Origin: Blepharisma japonicum
Taxonomy: Eukaryota > Ciliophora > Heterotrichea > Heterotrichida > Blepharismidae
NCBI GenBank assembly: GCA_949751835.1
Contig: CATKHK010000002.1
Location: 1 to 64,000 of the forward strand
DNA length: 64,000 nt
Direction of reading: 5' to 3'
Each line of letters opens with the position of its first letter. Positions within the stretch are counted from its first letter, which is position 1. This document shows, piece by piece, positions 53,157-64,000 of the stretch. A model generated the notes under the pieces. That model saw only the letters and a list, made by a program, of their open reading frames with translations, searched no databases and was not told the origin of the DNA. Position numbers and translations under genes: made by a program.

Positions 53157-55157
53157 TTAAGTAAATAAATCAAAAGGATTATTGCTTTTTGGCTTCTCAT
53201 GCATATGGCTTGTTTCTACATGCTTATATCCAGGATTTTGAGGTGGCATGTGAGAAGTTTGGCTTGGAGCATGAGCTTGAGAAACAGGGACTCCTGTTGG
53301 TTGTGGATTTACTAATGCATACCACTGTTGAAAAGTATAAGGATAAGGAATCCCATGGGTGCTTTGATACATTTGTGCCATCATTTGATATTGCTGCATT
53401 AATACATTTGAGTTCCCACCATTATTTTGTGGCTTTGCTGGGTGAATTATATGAGCTTTTTTCTTTTCTTCTTCTACAAGTTGGGCAAATGGGTCAGGCA
53501 CACTTGAAAGAAGGCTATTTTGCATTTGAGAAAATGGGTCTTGGCTAGCTGGGGCTTGCTGGTAGCCAGTGGATTGAGGATATGAAGGATTTCTGGAGTC
53601 TTGGCTCGGGTAAGGAGCAAATGAGACGTCAGTTAAAGGATTTTGGCCTGTTTGAGGAGGGTAGTTATTACGAGGAGGAGACTGTAATGGTGGCTGGGAA
53701 TATTGCCCAGGGAAAGAAGTAGTCAGAGGAGCAGGCTGTGGTCGTTGGCTTTGGAAAGCATTATTTTGAGGCTGTAGCTGCTGAGGATTTTGAGGTTGAG
53801 GTGGATGCTGAGGATTTTGAGGCTGAGGTGGATGTTGAGGATTTTGAGGCTGAGGCGGATATTGACTAGGGAAGGGGTTATTTTGAGGTGGAGACTGGAC
53901 TGTCTGCTGGTATGCTTGAGGTGGAGGTTGAACAGGCTGCTGGTATGGATTTGGAAAAGCACTGTTTTGAGGAGGCTGAGCTGAATGCTGAGGATAAGGA
54001 TTAGGGAAAGTCTGAGGTGGTGAGCTATAAGATGGAACAGTGCTTTGAGGCTGAGGCGGTGAGCTATAAGATGGAGCACTGCTTTGAGGCTGAGGAGGCG
54101 AACTGTATGATGGAACAGTGCTTTGAGGCTGAGGAGCTGGAAAAGATGGAAACGCTGGAGGAGCTTGAGTTGGGTTTTGGTAATTATACGGAATCTGCTG
54201 CACTTTAGGAGAGCTATCTACTGGAGCTTGATTTCTTTGTGCTTGATTCCAATTTCCAGCCATATTCTGAGGCGGCGGAAATGACACTTGTGGACCCTGG
54301 TATCCTCCTGGATTTCCACCTACATTTCCAGTCTGTGGCGAATATCCTCCATTATTAACCTGGGGATTTTGATACTGATTTGGCGTACTTCCCCCAGTTT
54401 GTCCATAAGGATTTTGAGGTGGCTGCTTCGGAGCCTGATTTTGATAATATCCTGGGTCAAAAATCCCAAATTGCCCTTGATTTTGATATTGAGGCTCCTG
54501 TCCAGGAGGTTTTGGTATAGCTTGAGTATTCTGGGGCCTAGAAATCGCAGGAATATTTTGTGGCTGTTGAAATCCGCTCCAATTTTCTGTGCTTTTAGGT
54601 TCTTCTTCAAAATCTATAAGACTTTTTATGGCTGGGGCTTGCTGTGCTGGTGGAGGCTGAGCATAAGTTTGTTGTGCTGGCGGAGTCTGAGCATAAGTTT
54701 GATATTGAGGTTGAGGCGCTGGTGGCGCTTGTGGTGGATTTACAGGAGCCCTTACAGCAGGTTCTTGCTTTCTTTGGTTATTTTCTGCTTTGCTTTCATC
54801 ATACCATCGTTTTTCTGCATATTTTAATCTAATGAAATCTCGAAGTCTGGCTTGATCTTTAATATCAGGTATAGGGTAAGATCTGAGGTCATGCTTCGCC
54901 ATCCAAACTTGGGTCGCTTTTTCATTGCCCCATTGCTGGAGCTTTTCAACTTCTGCTGCTGAAAAATTGCATGTAGAAAGGCCTTTTACACGATGATTGA
55001 ACTCTCGATGAAGGCCTCCGCATATTGAGCACAGAAAAATTCCAAAGTCAACGATGGTATAGGTGGTTCCAGCTTGTTGGCAATCAAAGCAGCGCTTATT
55101 TGAAGGAACTTTACGGAGATCTTGTAAGATGCTTGCTGGATCAGGTGTCTTTTTCAT
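53157..55157 (-). CDS. ArfGAP with long Pro/Gln-rich tail and NPF/DPF motifs
   Basis: 666 residues, single exon. Residues 10-125 are an ArfGAP domain: zinc-finger Cys at 23, 26, 43 and 46 (CFDC...CSIC), the catalytic-Arg region GGLHREFNHRVKGLS, and WGNEKATQVW. It resembles the AGFG (Hrb) and SMAP branches. The remaining 540 residues are low-complexity, rich in Pro, Gln, Asn and Ser, with internal repeats of about 13 residues (PQPQSTVPSYSSP) and 9 residues (PQNPQHPPQ). Near the end DPFSQM and DPFAQL could bind AP-2 ears, and NNPFDLFT at the C-terminus carries an NPF motif for EH-domain proteins. This suggests a role in clathrin-linked sorting. GTP hydrolysis on Arf is family knowledge. Confidence 0.88.
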   Translation of the reverse strand: MKKTPDPASILQDLRKVPSNKRCFDCQQAGTTYTIVDFGIFLCSICGGLHREFNHRVKGLSTCNFSAAEVEKLQQWGNEKATQVWMAKHDLRSYPIPDIKDQARLRDFIRLKYAEKRWYDESKAENNQRKQEPAVRAPVNPPQAPPAPQPQYQTYAQTPPAQQTYAQPPPAQQAPAIKSLIDFEEEPKSTENWSGFQQPQNIPAISRPQNTQAIPKPPGQEPQYQNQGQFGIFDPGYYQNQAPKQPPQNPYGQTGGSTPNQYQNPQVNNGGYSPQTGNVGGNPGGYQGPQVSFPPPQNMAGNWNQAQRNQAPVDSSPKVQQIPYNYQNPTQAPPAFPSFPAPQPQSTVPSYSSPPQPQSSAPSYSSPPQPQSTVPSYSSPPQTFPNPYPQHSAQPPQNSAFPNPYQQPVQPPPQAYQQTVQSPPQNNPFPSQYPPQPQNPQHPPQPQNPQHPPQPQNPQQLQPQNNAFQSQRPQPAPLTTSFPGQYSQPPLQSPPRNNYPPQTGQNPLTDVSFAPYPSQDSRNPSYPQSTGYQQAPASQDPFSQMQNSLLSSVPDPFAQLVEEEKKKAHIIHPAKPQNNGGNSNVLMQQYQMMAQMYQSTHGIPYPYTFQQWYALVNPQPTGVPVSQAHAPSQTSHMPPQNPGYKHVETSHMHEKPKSNNPFDLFT
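53786..54135 (-). repeat. Coding tandem repeats in the ArfGAP tail
   Basis: Two arrays lie inside the ArfGAP gene. About three 27-base units at 53786-53866 encode the PQNPQHPPQ series; about three 39-base units at 54016-54133 encode PQPQSTVPSYSSP. Units differ at a few bases, mostly keeping the frame. Confidence 0.7.
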
Positions 55158-55417
55158 TTTTATTTATATAATTGTTTGATTGTGACATAGGATTTTAAAT
55201 ATACGTTAGTAAAATAAAAAGTTTCTGGAGAAAAGAAAACAGAGGAATTTTGGTTGAAATTTAAAGAAAATAATATTTGTAGGAAAATGGTAAAAAGTGA
55301 TGATTAATATTCTAATATTTAGATATATAGATATAAATTATTTTGATAATTATAATGCTATTTTTTCCTAGAAGCTGTTTTGGTATTATTTTGAGAATTA
55401 TTTAGTGTAAAACTGCA

Positions 55418-56953
55418 TTAATTTATATTTCGAACTTCTCCATCTGAATTTATAAATCTTCCTTTTCCTTTAGGTTTCCCACGTTGTCAGTATCCTTCAT
55501 AAATTGATCCATCTGTATAAAACCTTATCCCTTTGCCGTGCGGCATATTATTTGCCCACTCTCCTTTATAAACACTTAAATCTTCCAAAATTTCTATTTG
55601 TTTAAAGCTGACCTCAACCCCATCATTTAGTTCAAAATCCCATTCGAATTTTTCTAAATTTTTGATTTCTTTTACCCTAAGTGCTGCTTCTTCTGTATCA
55701 TTTACTTCATATACAGCCATATTCAGGTATTTTGGCCTGTTATCATTTTCTAAAAAATACTCTTCTCTGCTGGAATTTAAAGCGTCTTCAAATTTCCACT
55801 CAAATGGGAAATTTTTTGATTCCTCTGTATTTGTGGTTTGGTCAGAAATTCTTGTTTCCGTTGTTGTTATATCATGATGCTTATCATTGCATTCATCTAT
55901 GCATAGCTGAAAAGGGATTAAATTTAGGTAAAATCTTTTAATATTAGATAAATCAGTCTCCACATTCATTTTCAAAAATATCGTTTTGTTTTCTTTTACC
56001 TGTAAAAATCCATCTGAAAATCCTGGCATTGGGATAGCATTTTCAATTTTTAAATAAAAATCATCATTATTTATTGCGCTGGAAAGAAGCATTATTTTCT
56101 CAATTGAACTTTTTTTATTAAACCAAGATGTGATGTCAAGTCCTCTTATTTTTTTTTCATTATAAATCAGATCCGAAAACGGAATATCCTGTATAGAGTC
56201 GTTAGATTTATCCCCATATAAATACAGTTCGCCGCCATCTTTTAGAGAGCTAAGCAGCTTGCTTGATAGCCCACCTCCAAGGCAGTCAAACGCTAAAGTT
56301 GGCTGAAATTCACAAGCAGCCTTAGAAAGTTTTTCATCCATTTTTGTTTCATTATTTTTAATCATACAATTTCCTTCAAATTTTCTAACAAAATTTCATT
56401 CTTCTGCTGATTCCACGATGTTTATAGATTTAATTTTTTTATTTTTACAAAATTGCAGCACAGATTGCCATATATTTTTCTCTTTTGATGTAAATAAAAT
56501 GGCTTTATGTTTATTTGTATCAATAATATCTTTTATCATTTCTTGTATCAAAAAATTTCAAATTCCAAAAAAATTCGTTAGGTCTTTATATTGGTTTTTG
56601 ACTATTACACAAGAGGTCGCATTGCAAACAATATATTCAGCTCAAGAGCCTGAAAGAGTGTCGTCAAACTGAGCAAATTGAACTTTACTACCAACAAGTT
56701 TTCAGGACTTCAAGCCACCTCCACTTTTCATTACAACCCCGCTACCTTCAATTCCTAAGATTTTTGGAGAGAAACTCTCCATTTGCGAAAATTTATCGAC
56801 TCGGTCTATATCATATAGATTCATCGGAGCAATGTCAACTTTAATTAAAACCTGTCCTCATTTTGGAACTGGGATTTTTACTTGTTTTATTGACAAATAG
56901 GAATGACTATCATGCTTTTCTAGGACAATTGCAAGCATCAACTCAGTATCCAT
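55418..56953 (-). CDS. MDR reductase-like protein fused to MORN repeats
   Basis: 511 residues in one exon with six TGA codons read as Trp. Residues 1-290 follow the medium-chain dehydrogenase/reductase fold of the quinone reductase/MECR type: KIPVPKWGQVLIKVDIAPMNLYD, PKILGIEGSGVV, SWAEYIV, and FDCLGGGLSSKLLSSLKDGGELYLYG. The usual GxGGxG nucleotide loop is absent at its expected place (ILFTSKEKNIWQSV), so cofactor binding is doubtful. Residues 330-440 have no assignment. Near 455-505 lie two MORN repeats (YKGEWANNMPHGKGIRFY and YEGYWQRGKPKGKGRF), which in other proteins bind membranes or partners. A reductase-MORN fusion is not one I know. All pieces share one frame with no intron between them. 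Confidence 0.78.
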
Positions 56954-57293
56954 CTTGCAGATAAATAAAATAAATCATAGTGGATTGCTTTAAACAGAAA
57001 GTTTATGGAAAGATAAATAAATTCAAGAAAAAATAATTTGCTTTTGCTTGTTAATATTTAAAATCTTATTTAAAATTAACATTTTATAAATAATTATAAG
57101 TAAAAATAAGTTTATAAATATATAAAAAAGCTAAATTAAAGCAATTCTCTTTAAGTAGATGAATTAAAATAAATCTTATTAATATAGAAAATAAACACTT
57201 ATTAGTCAGGCTATTTTAAAGCTATATTAAATATACCAATTTAATACAATATTGGCTTGAAATTTATGTGTATTTTTCAATTGATTTTTCCAA
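56954..57293. other. Spacer, 340 bases
   Basis: Very AT-rich and made of short A and T runs. It holds the upstream region of the reductase-MORN gene and the 3' end of the C2 gene. No reading frame or repeat seen. Confidence 0.5.
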
Positions 57294-58646
57294 TTAATTT
57301 GAGTTTATTTGGTCAATTGTATTGTCATCAATGAGATTTAAATCTTCGTCTGAGCTCCCATCAAAAGATAAAGGAGAGTCTTCTTCATGCTCTATTGGCC
57401 TTACACATTCGCTCAAGGAAATCACACTCCTCGAGACGTTATTGTCAATTTCTGGCTCACAGCATGGCTCTAATCTGATAGTTAAATCCCCTAATATTTT
57501 TGAATTTCCATTTCTTTGTATCTGATATTGCTTTGTATCAAAGTCTTCTTTTTTCATTTTTAGGTCTAAATTTTCTTTATGGGAGTCAAGTGAATTAAAG
57601 CTTTCTTTTCGCTTCATTTCTAAGACATTTAATTTATTTCTATGTTTTGTTATTTGCAACGACGTTTTATTCAGTCTATTTTTGGTAGCCTCCAACAATT
57701 TCATATGCGCTTGGGCTTTATACTTATCTTGCTTTAGCTGTGCATAATTCACATTCAGCTGCTCTTTAAACGCTTCTAATTTTTTCCTTTCTTCATTTAT
57801 ATAATTTCTCTCCTTACTAACCCTCAATTTTTCTTGTGCCAAAAAATCTTCCCTTTTCGATAAATTTTGTTTTAAAATTTGAATTTCATTTTTTTCATTT
57901 AATAAATTTTGGGCTTGTTTATTGATCCTATGCAAGCATTCTTTTACTTTTTCTTCCTTGATTTTTATTCTGGTTTCTTGATCAAGTTTTCGTCTAGAGT
58001 CAGAAATTTCAAGCGAGTCGTCTCTTTCTCTTTCTTCAGTTTCGCTACGTCTTTGATCTGATCTGGGCAATTTAAGCTTAGAATCGTTCCTTAGTGATTT
58101 ATTTGACAGCTTATTGAAGTCGTTTTTCTTTGAAAACTCTTCTTTAATGTCAACAGAATTGTTAGTAGAGTGTGTACTAACAACTCCAAACATAGAACTA
58201 TCGGTGTATCTTCTGTCAATTTCTCCTTCAAACTTAAGCATGATAGATCCTATTGTATCTCCTTTAAGATTTTGAAGACTCCATCAGTTAGAAAAGCGGC
58301 CTTGAGAAACTTCTTTTACGTTAATTTCACAACTCCCAACTTCTTTTTCTCCAAAAATCATTTCTTTGTGGTTCACTACGACTTTTAAAGTACTTGACTC
58401 TTTTATTCGAAATTCATAAGTGGCATTTCATTTTGGATTTGAGCCAGAAAGGCTGTGAGTTTTTCATTCAATTTGATCACTATTAATTTTGCAATATAAC
58501 TTCATAGAACCTAATGTAGCTACATTTATATTGATTCTTGCTTCAACAATTTTAACACATAGCGAAATAAATTTTTTACAGGCTCGTTCTGAGTGGATTT
58601 CGCTTTGACAGTCTGGTTTCGGTCTAACGATTTGGCTCTTATGCAT
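57294..58646 (-). CDS. C2-domain coiled-coil protein
   Basis: 450 residues, one exon, three TGA codons read as Trp. Residues 25-145 form a C2 domain: VKIVEARINI...LGSMKLYCKINSD, then KTHSLSGSNPKWNATYEFRI, STLKVVVNHKEMIFGEKEVGSCEINV and FSNWWSLQN, in the order of a C2 beta-sandwich. The Asp residues that bind calcium in classical C2 domains are mostly missing, so a calcium-independent lipid or protein contact is more likely. Residues 210-375 are coiled coil (EKVKECLHRINKQAQNLLNEK and KLEAFKEQLNVNYAQLKQDK). The tail is acidic (SFDGSSDEDLNLIDDNTIDQ). It is divergent from the dynein gene across 579 bases. Confidence 0.75.
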
Positions 58647-59225
58647 TTAATATGGATAAATAGGGATTTTATATTTTGAAGTGCATTTTTGGATTCATAA
58701 GTGAAAATGATACGATATGGAGATAAAATCCAGTATGGAAAAGGCTCGGGCTTAACGGAAATTTAAGAGAAAATATTTAAAAATACGTCTGATCGCAAGT
58801 GATTATTTTACGAAAATTCGAAATAAGAGGGATTATTCATGATTTTGATAGTAAAATGATTTTTTAACAGCTATATTTATAATTAAAGGCTTTAATAATT
58901 TTATGCGTAGTTTTATGCAATATGAATATACAATTCAAAGGTTCTTAGCCTATTAATTAGTAGTTCATTTAAATTAATTTTATTTAGCTTATTTAAGAAT
59001 TATAAAAATTAATAACAGTAGATAATAAAATTACTTAGCCGATTGCTGATTTACTAAATGCATAAATAAAAAATTATTTTGCCTGAAATTAAATATCCAT
59101 TTTTGTAAATCATATTAAATTAAATGATTTTCTGTTTTTAAAAAATACTTGATTACTTGCCTTTTTTTATTCTAGCTCTATTATTTGCTATTCAACCACT
59201 TGCACAAATAACTTTATAATAAATC
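58647..59225. other. Divergent upstream region of C2 and dynein genes
   Basis: About 580 bases between two divergent starts, so promoters of both genes lie here. AT-rich, with no open frame longer than expected and no element I can name. Confidence 0.5.
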
Positions 59226-62200
59226 ATGGCTGACATTGAAGAACCTCCCATAGAAAACCCAGAGGAGGAAAAACCGCCATCAGCAAATCAAGAAGAGCTT
59301 GCTTCCCCTAGTTCTCAAGCTGCTGGCCAATCCCAACTTGACTCTCCTTCTAAGCTTCCAGGTCCAGATTCTCCAACTGACCCAAATCTTCTCAGCGGTG
59401 AAAATTTCGAAAACCCAGATCTCCTAGCTGAAGGCGAAAATCCCCACGATGGTCCTAGAATAATTGAAGAAAATAAAGAAGACCTTCCAGATGACCAATT
59501 CGAGATATACGAAGAAGAAAAAAGTCCTCAAGCCAAAGCAATAATTCCTACCAATATGTGCATTGAATGAATAAAGCTAAAAATTGAGCTTGATGAATAC
59601 ACTCCAGAGCTGTGAAGAGACGAATACAATGAAATAGTGAACGATTTTCTTAATGAAGAGCAAGTAGCTAAACTTTTCTTTTGGACTGATGAGTCCAATG
59701 GATTACAAATTTCTAATATAAACCCTCCACAGCTTGCCAAAGAGTCTAATGGGTTTGTGTACTTTATTAAGCCTCCAAATATCCCAGAAAAAATCACTGC
59801 AGGAAATATAGACAAATATTTACTTGTAGGGACTGTGGATAAGCCTATATTAGACGCCCTACTGGAGTATATGAATATTAGCTTTGTACCGCTTATAAAA
59901 AGGGAACAGAAGTGGCCTGAATCAGTTAAAAAAGAATTTTTGAACAATTTGCATAGTTTTATGGGAAATATTACTGAGATCTCACATCAGCAGAAAGGGA
60001 GCACCATCTTGTATATCCCCAATGAAGAAATTGCAGATCCAGAGTATGCTGCAAAGGATAAGGATTTAGTGCACAGGCTGGAGTCGACACTTATAAGATG
60101 GACAAGACAAATAAGAGACGTTGTCAATAATCAGGACTCTCAGCAGGAAAATGAAAATGCAGGGCCACTTGACGAAATTCACCATTGGAATTTAAGGACA
60201 GGAAATTTATCAAGAATTAATGACCAATTAAATAAACCTGACTTGCAAAAAGTGATCAGAGTTTTAAGAGCTGCAGATTCTTCTTATTTAAAAAGATTTG
60301 ATGAGCTCGCTTCACAAATCAATGAAGGTGCTAAAGAAGCTGAAGACAATTTAAACCATTTGAAAACACTTGCAGACCCTTGCAAACTGCTAGGACAAGC
60401 CAGACCTAAAGAAATTCCAAAATTGATCCCTGATTTGTTGAACAGAGTAAAGGTGATTTTTTATAATTCTTCTTATTATAATACACCAGACAGAATCACT
60501 AATTTATTCAGGAAAATTTCTAATGAAATCATCAATAGATGTATTTCTATTATCGATATTAATGACATGCTAGGAAATGATGTCAACAAATGCAAAGCAG
60601 ACCTACGAGAAAGTAAAGAATGCGGGGCTGCCTGAAAAGCTTTATTTGAAGTCGCTTTTGAAAGCCCAGATTCCACAGAAAAAAAGCTGACCTACAACAA
60701 AGGCTCAATTTTCTCACAAGTCGACGCCTTCGTCCAACGCTGTGTCGACCTTAAACAAATCTGCAAAGGACAGCTCCAATTTGCCAGAAAAGACGTAGAA
60801 GGCCAAGTCCTCCCATTATTCGGTGGCACTCGTGGCCGTGAAATAACAGAAAACATCCTTGAAATAGAAAAATCCTTTAACAAACAAATAGACCGTATCC
60901 AGACTTTAGGCTACAACATTCTTGAAGTAAAAAACACCAAATGGCACGGTGACTATAACAAATTTAAGCTAAAAATGAAGCATTTAGAAAACATGTACAA
61001 AAATATCATTGATTTCGCCTTCCAAGGCATGACAAATGTTACCCAAGGGGTAGAGCTACTGGAGGCTTTTGACTCATTGGCAAAGAGAAAAGCTATCAGA
61101 CAGCACGTCCAGAAGAAGGCAATTGATGTCTTTGAAAGGTTCAGAGTTGACCTAGACTTGACGAAAAAAGAGTATGATAATAGAAATGAACCGCCTCTAG
61201 CTACTTATCATCCAAAATTCGGAGGGTCTGCTCTTTGGTTCCGCTCTCTTATATCAAGAATTATCAAGCAAAAAGCCAAACTTGACCAACTGACCTTTAT
61301 AGATGATGAAGCAGTACTTAAAAAGAAAGAAGAAATTTACAAAAAATTTGAGGATACCCATGATAGACTTAAAGGCTTCATTTCAGGCACTTTATATAAG
61401 CAATGGACTGACGAAATCAAAGAAATGAGTGCAGAAGGCTTGCAAAAAAGAATGAAACGTAGAGTTTTTGCCAAAGAAGGAGAAGGTGGAGAGCATATTC
61501 CAGGAGTTGATGCCAGGCTGCTGAAGAAAAATAAGCAAGGAGCCCTGACAAGTGATTTTGATAAAGGACTGATGAAGCTTGTAGCTGAGGTAAAATGCTG
61601 GGAAAAACTGCAGTCTTTTGGTATTATAATTCCTTTTGAGGTAAGTGAAGTTGCCAGCTACAGAGAAGAGTTCCGAATCATTAAAGAAAACGTCCTTTTG
61701 GTGGTCAGAGATTACAACAGCATCATGAATGTCCTTGACGAAGACGAAAAAAAGCTTTTTGATTTCCACATAAATTACCTCAACAATAAGCTAAAGCCAG
61801 GTTGGACTAAGGTTATTGACTGGAATAAAAAACAAATCGTAGACTCCACCATCAAAGATTGGAGACGGCAGTGCACTGAGTGTTTGGATAAGGTCTATAA
61901 ATATAAGTCAAATACAGAAAAACTGTATAAAAAATGTGAGGAAATTGGAGAAATACAGCTTTTGCATTTAAATAGAAAACAGTTCAATGAAATTGATGTA
62001 TTTGAAGAACAGCAAAATGGCCATTTAGAACAAGTCAAGCCAAAAATCCAAACAATATGTAGTGAAATGATGGCAATCATTATGGACACCTATGACATTT
62101 TTAACCCAACTGCTGACTTAAAGTTCCAATCCCAGAACCAGTCGATGGAAACAGTGTACTCCCAATGGCAAGTCTACCTACAGCAAATTGATAAAAAGCT

Positions 62201-64000
62201 TGAAGAGTCCCTTAAGCGTGCAGTCAAGCATTCTCTAAGCGAAATGAATAAAGCTATCAACGGAGACTCCAAAAATGAGCCAAATCCAGTGTTTCTCTTG
62301 CACGTTACCCTTGATGAGCATAAGCAGAAGACAGATTTCAGGCCTTTAAGAGAAACTATGAAGGAAATGATATTCAGGGTGCTAAATAGGATCATTGATA
62401 TCAATAAATTCGTGACGAAAACCCAAGAACTATTTTCACAGCAGAGACAGCTATTTGCACAGAAAGTTGATAAACTGACGCCGAACAGTGTGTTGGCACA
62501 AGCTATGCTGGGAGAGCCAAAAAGAGAAGAATCTTTGTTGAAGGTGACTGAGGAGCTTAAAGATGATGAAGATGAAAAATGTGTCCCATCTTTTAAAAAG
62601 GATAAAGAAATCGCAAGCGTAATGAAAAGTATCTCAAAAGGCATTGAGAAATGTAACGTTAAGCTTGATGACAACCTGAAAAACTGGATGCGTGAGCACT
62701 ATACCAAAGTCTGGGAAAAGTCAAAAACTCTCTTCTTGAAGCGTAAAAAAGACCAAAGACCAGACGCATCCAGCTTTGAAGAAGACATAAAGCATTATAA
62801 TGAAGTCATAGGAGACGTAAATAGCAGTGCTACAAGTGAAGCTGTTTTCTTTGTAATGGTTGACAATACAGATATACAGCACATCATCACAAAATACTGC
62901 ACAGATTGGATTAACTCTACAACAGACCTTGTAAATGAAATTGCTAGAGAAGAGCTTAATGCCCTCTATGACCTTTTTGAAAAAAGTACCAAAGAACTTG
63001 GAGTTTATCCAGCTGATATTTTCCATCTAAAAAGATCTAGGGACAGGCTTAAAGAATTAGAAGGAAAAGTAGCCCAAATACAAAAAGAAATTCCTCCAAT
63101 AAAGTCTAAATATGAGCTTCTTGATAAATATGACGTACAGTACCCTCAAGATGAAGGGCTGAGACTGATAGAGCTTGATGAAAAATTTGAATCTTGGAAA
63201 GAAATGCTTCAGCAGTCATCTGTGAAGCTTGAAAAATCATCAAGAGAATTTGAAAAAGAAGTGCATAAGTCGTGGAAAGACTATGAAAAAGCAGTTGAAG
63301 AGTCTTATAACGAATTTAAACAGAGTGCGCCATTTAACATTGACAACATGTCAAACTCCCATGCCAAAAAAATCACAAAAGAATTCAAGAACCGCCTTGC
63401 AGGTCTCAAAGAGCGTGAAGAAAGCATGCAATTTGGCATCAAACTATTCGAAATTTCTTCATACACCCCCGGCTCTATTTCAGTGATAGAAAAAGAACTT
63501 GAACTACTAGACGAAGTCTGGGATTTGAAAGGCAGATGGGACGAACAGTGGAATTCGTGGAAAACCACCAGCTTTTATAGCTTAAATGTGGCAGCTATGA
63601 CTGAGGTAGGAAATGAGTTTATTGAGAGCTTAAAAGATTTAGAAAAAGACATTAAACAATGGGGAGTTTGGAACTATTTAAATTCCAGCCTTAATGTATT
63701 CTTAAATACTATGCCACTTATAAGGCAACTTTCCCACAAAGCTATTCAAGATAGACATTGGGATGAACTGAAAGCAGAAATCAAGCAGCAGTTCAACCAA
63801 AAAGCCCCTGACTTTACCATGGAGACTATATGGCAATATAACTTGCACCAATACGGAGACTATATAGCAGACCTATTTTTGAGGGCTCAGCAGCAGTTAG
63901 GAATTTATGACACTATCAGACAGATTGATGAAGCCTGGAAAAGAATGAATTTAGAAGTCATCATATATAAAGAAAGTTACTTAAAACTAAGAAGTACTGA
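59226..64000 (+). CDS. Axonemal dynein heavy chain, N-terminal part (runs off the window)
   Basis: The frame is open from ATG 59226 to the right edge, at least 1,591 codons, with three TGA codons read as Trp (59568, 59613, 60633). The first 110 residues are acidic and Pro-rich (IEEPPIENPEEEKPPSANQ). The tail domain follows (DHC_N1-like: NEEQVAKLFFW, VGTVDKPILDALLEYMN, WPESVKKEFL), then GGSALWFRSLISRI and, near the edge, the start of the linker region: WGVWNYLNSSL and MPLIRQLSHKAIQDRHW, matching the LP.I..L...A...RHW of DHC_N2. The AAA motor would lie beyond the window, as dynein heavy chains have about 4,000-4,600 residues. The tail style fits an outer-arm ciliary dynein, but the exact type is not resolved. 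Confidence 0.92.

Noticed and set aside
54288-54832. Plus-strand open frames of up to 179 codons within the ArfGAP gene
   Set aside because: They are antisense shadows of the Pro/Gln-rich coding repeats, which give Trp/Leu/Arg-rich nonsense on the other strand.
61392-63568. Several minus-strand open frames inside the dynein gene
   Set aside because: They are opposite-strand shadows of a clear dynein heavy chain, without starts in context or motifs.
1787-63999. Coding interruptions by germline IESs
   Set aside because: The long frames are not interrupted apart from four 15-16 nt GT...AG introns, so the sequence looks like processed macronuclear DNA. IES in spacers cannot be excluded.
1787-63999. 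Bacterial origin or contamination
   Set aside because: Introns, the kinase, dynein, kinesin and STRIPAK genes and TGA as Trp show a nuclear ciliate genome; no bacterial operon or ribosome-binding pattern is seen.
1-64000. CRISPR array or telomere repeats
   Set aside because: No regularly spaced repeats with unique spacers and no telomeric tandem repeat occur anywhere in the window.

Overview
This looks like somatic (macronuclear) DNA of a heterotrich ciliate, most like Blepharisma. Three signs agree. First, about fifty TGA codons lie inside otherwise normal genes and read as tryptophan, some at family-invariant tryptophans such as DIWSFGC in the DYRK kinase. Every complete gene stops at TAA, except one at TAG. 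Second, the only introns are four of 15-16 nt (GT...AG). Third, the DNA is AT-rich, most genes have no intron, and neighbours are packed closely. I read 34 protein genes, the last running off the right edge. No convincing RNA gene or CRISPR array was found.

Layout. 1-1.8 kb is gene-free, with a weak relic of a Tc1/mariner DNA transposon. 1.8-22.7 kb is dense: an MFS transporter, a KXD1-like small protein, a 1,449-residue surface protein, a disordered protein, a STRIPAK subunit (STRIP/Far11), an ER thioredoxin-like protein, a propeller-plus-solenoid protein of unknown family, a MAP kinase, a four-CNB cGMP-dependent kinase, and two tandem membrane RBR ubiquitin ligases. 22.7-36.1 kb is gene-poor: six genes (two related C2H2 proteins, a TMEM135-like protein, a mitochondrial carrier, a short-chain reductase, a disordered protein) in long AT-rich spacers. 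36.1-45.6 kb is dense again: kinesin, SAM protein, pseudokinase, coiled-coil protein, DYRK kinase, mitochondrial DnaJ, EB1. After a 1.4 kb spacer, 47-64 kb carries ASF1, four proteins without clear family, a second carrier, HisRS, an ArfGAP with a long P/Q tail, a reductase-MORN fusion, a C2 coiled-coil protein, and the first 1,591 codons of an axonemal dynein heavy chain.

Themes. The content is ordinary for a large motile cell: cyclic-nucleotide, MAPK and STRIPAK signalling; microtubule motors and plus-end tracking (kinesin, EB1, dynein); trafficking; ubiquitin; mitochondrial import and exchange. Nothing shows that the genes form operons; order is probably incidental, although MAPK and PKG are direct neighbours. 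The best leads are the reductase-MORN fusion, three hairpin-forming repeats near 13.5-13.9 kb with paired stem changes, the gene-poor block holding two related zinc-finger genes, and convergent genes whose stop codons touch or overlap.
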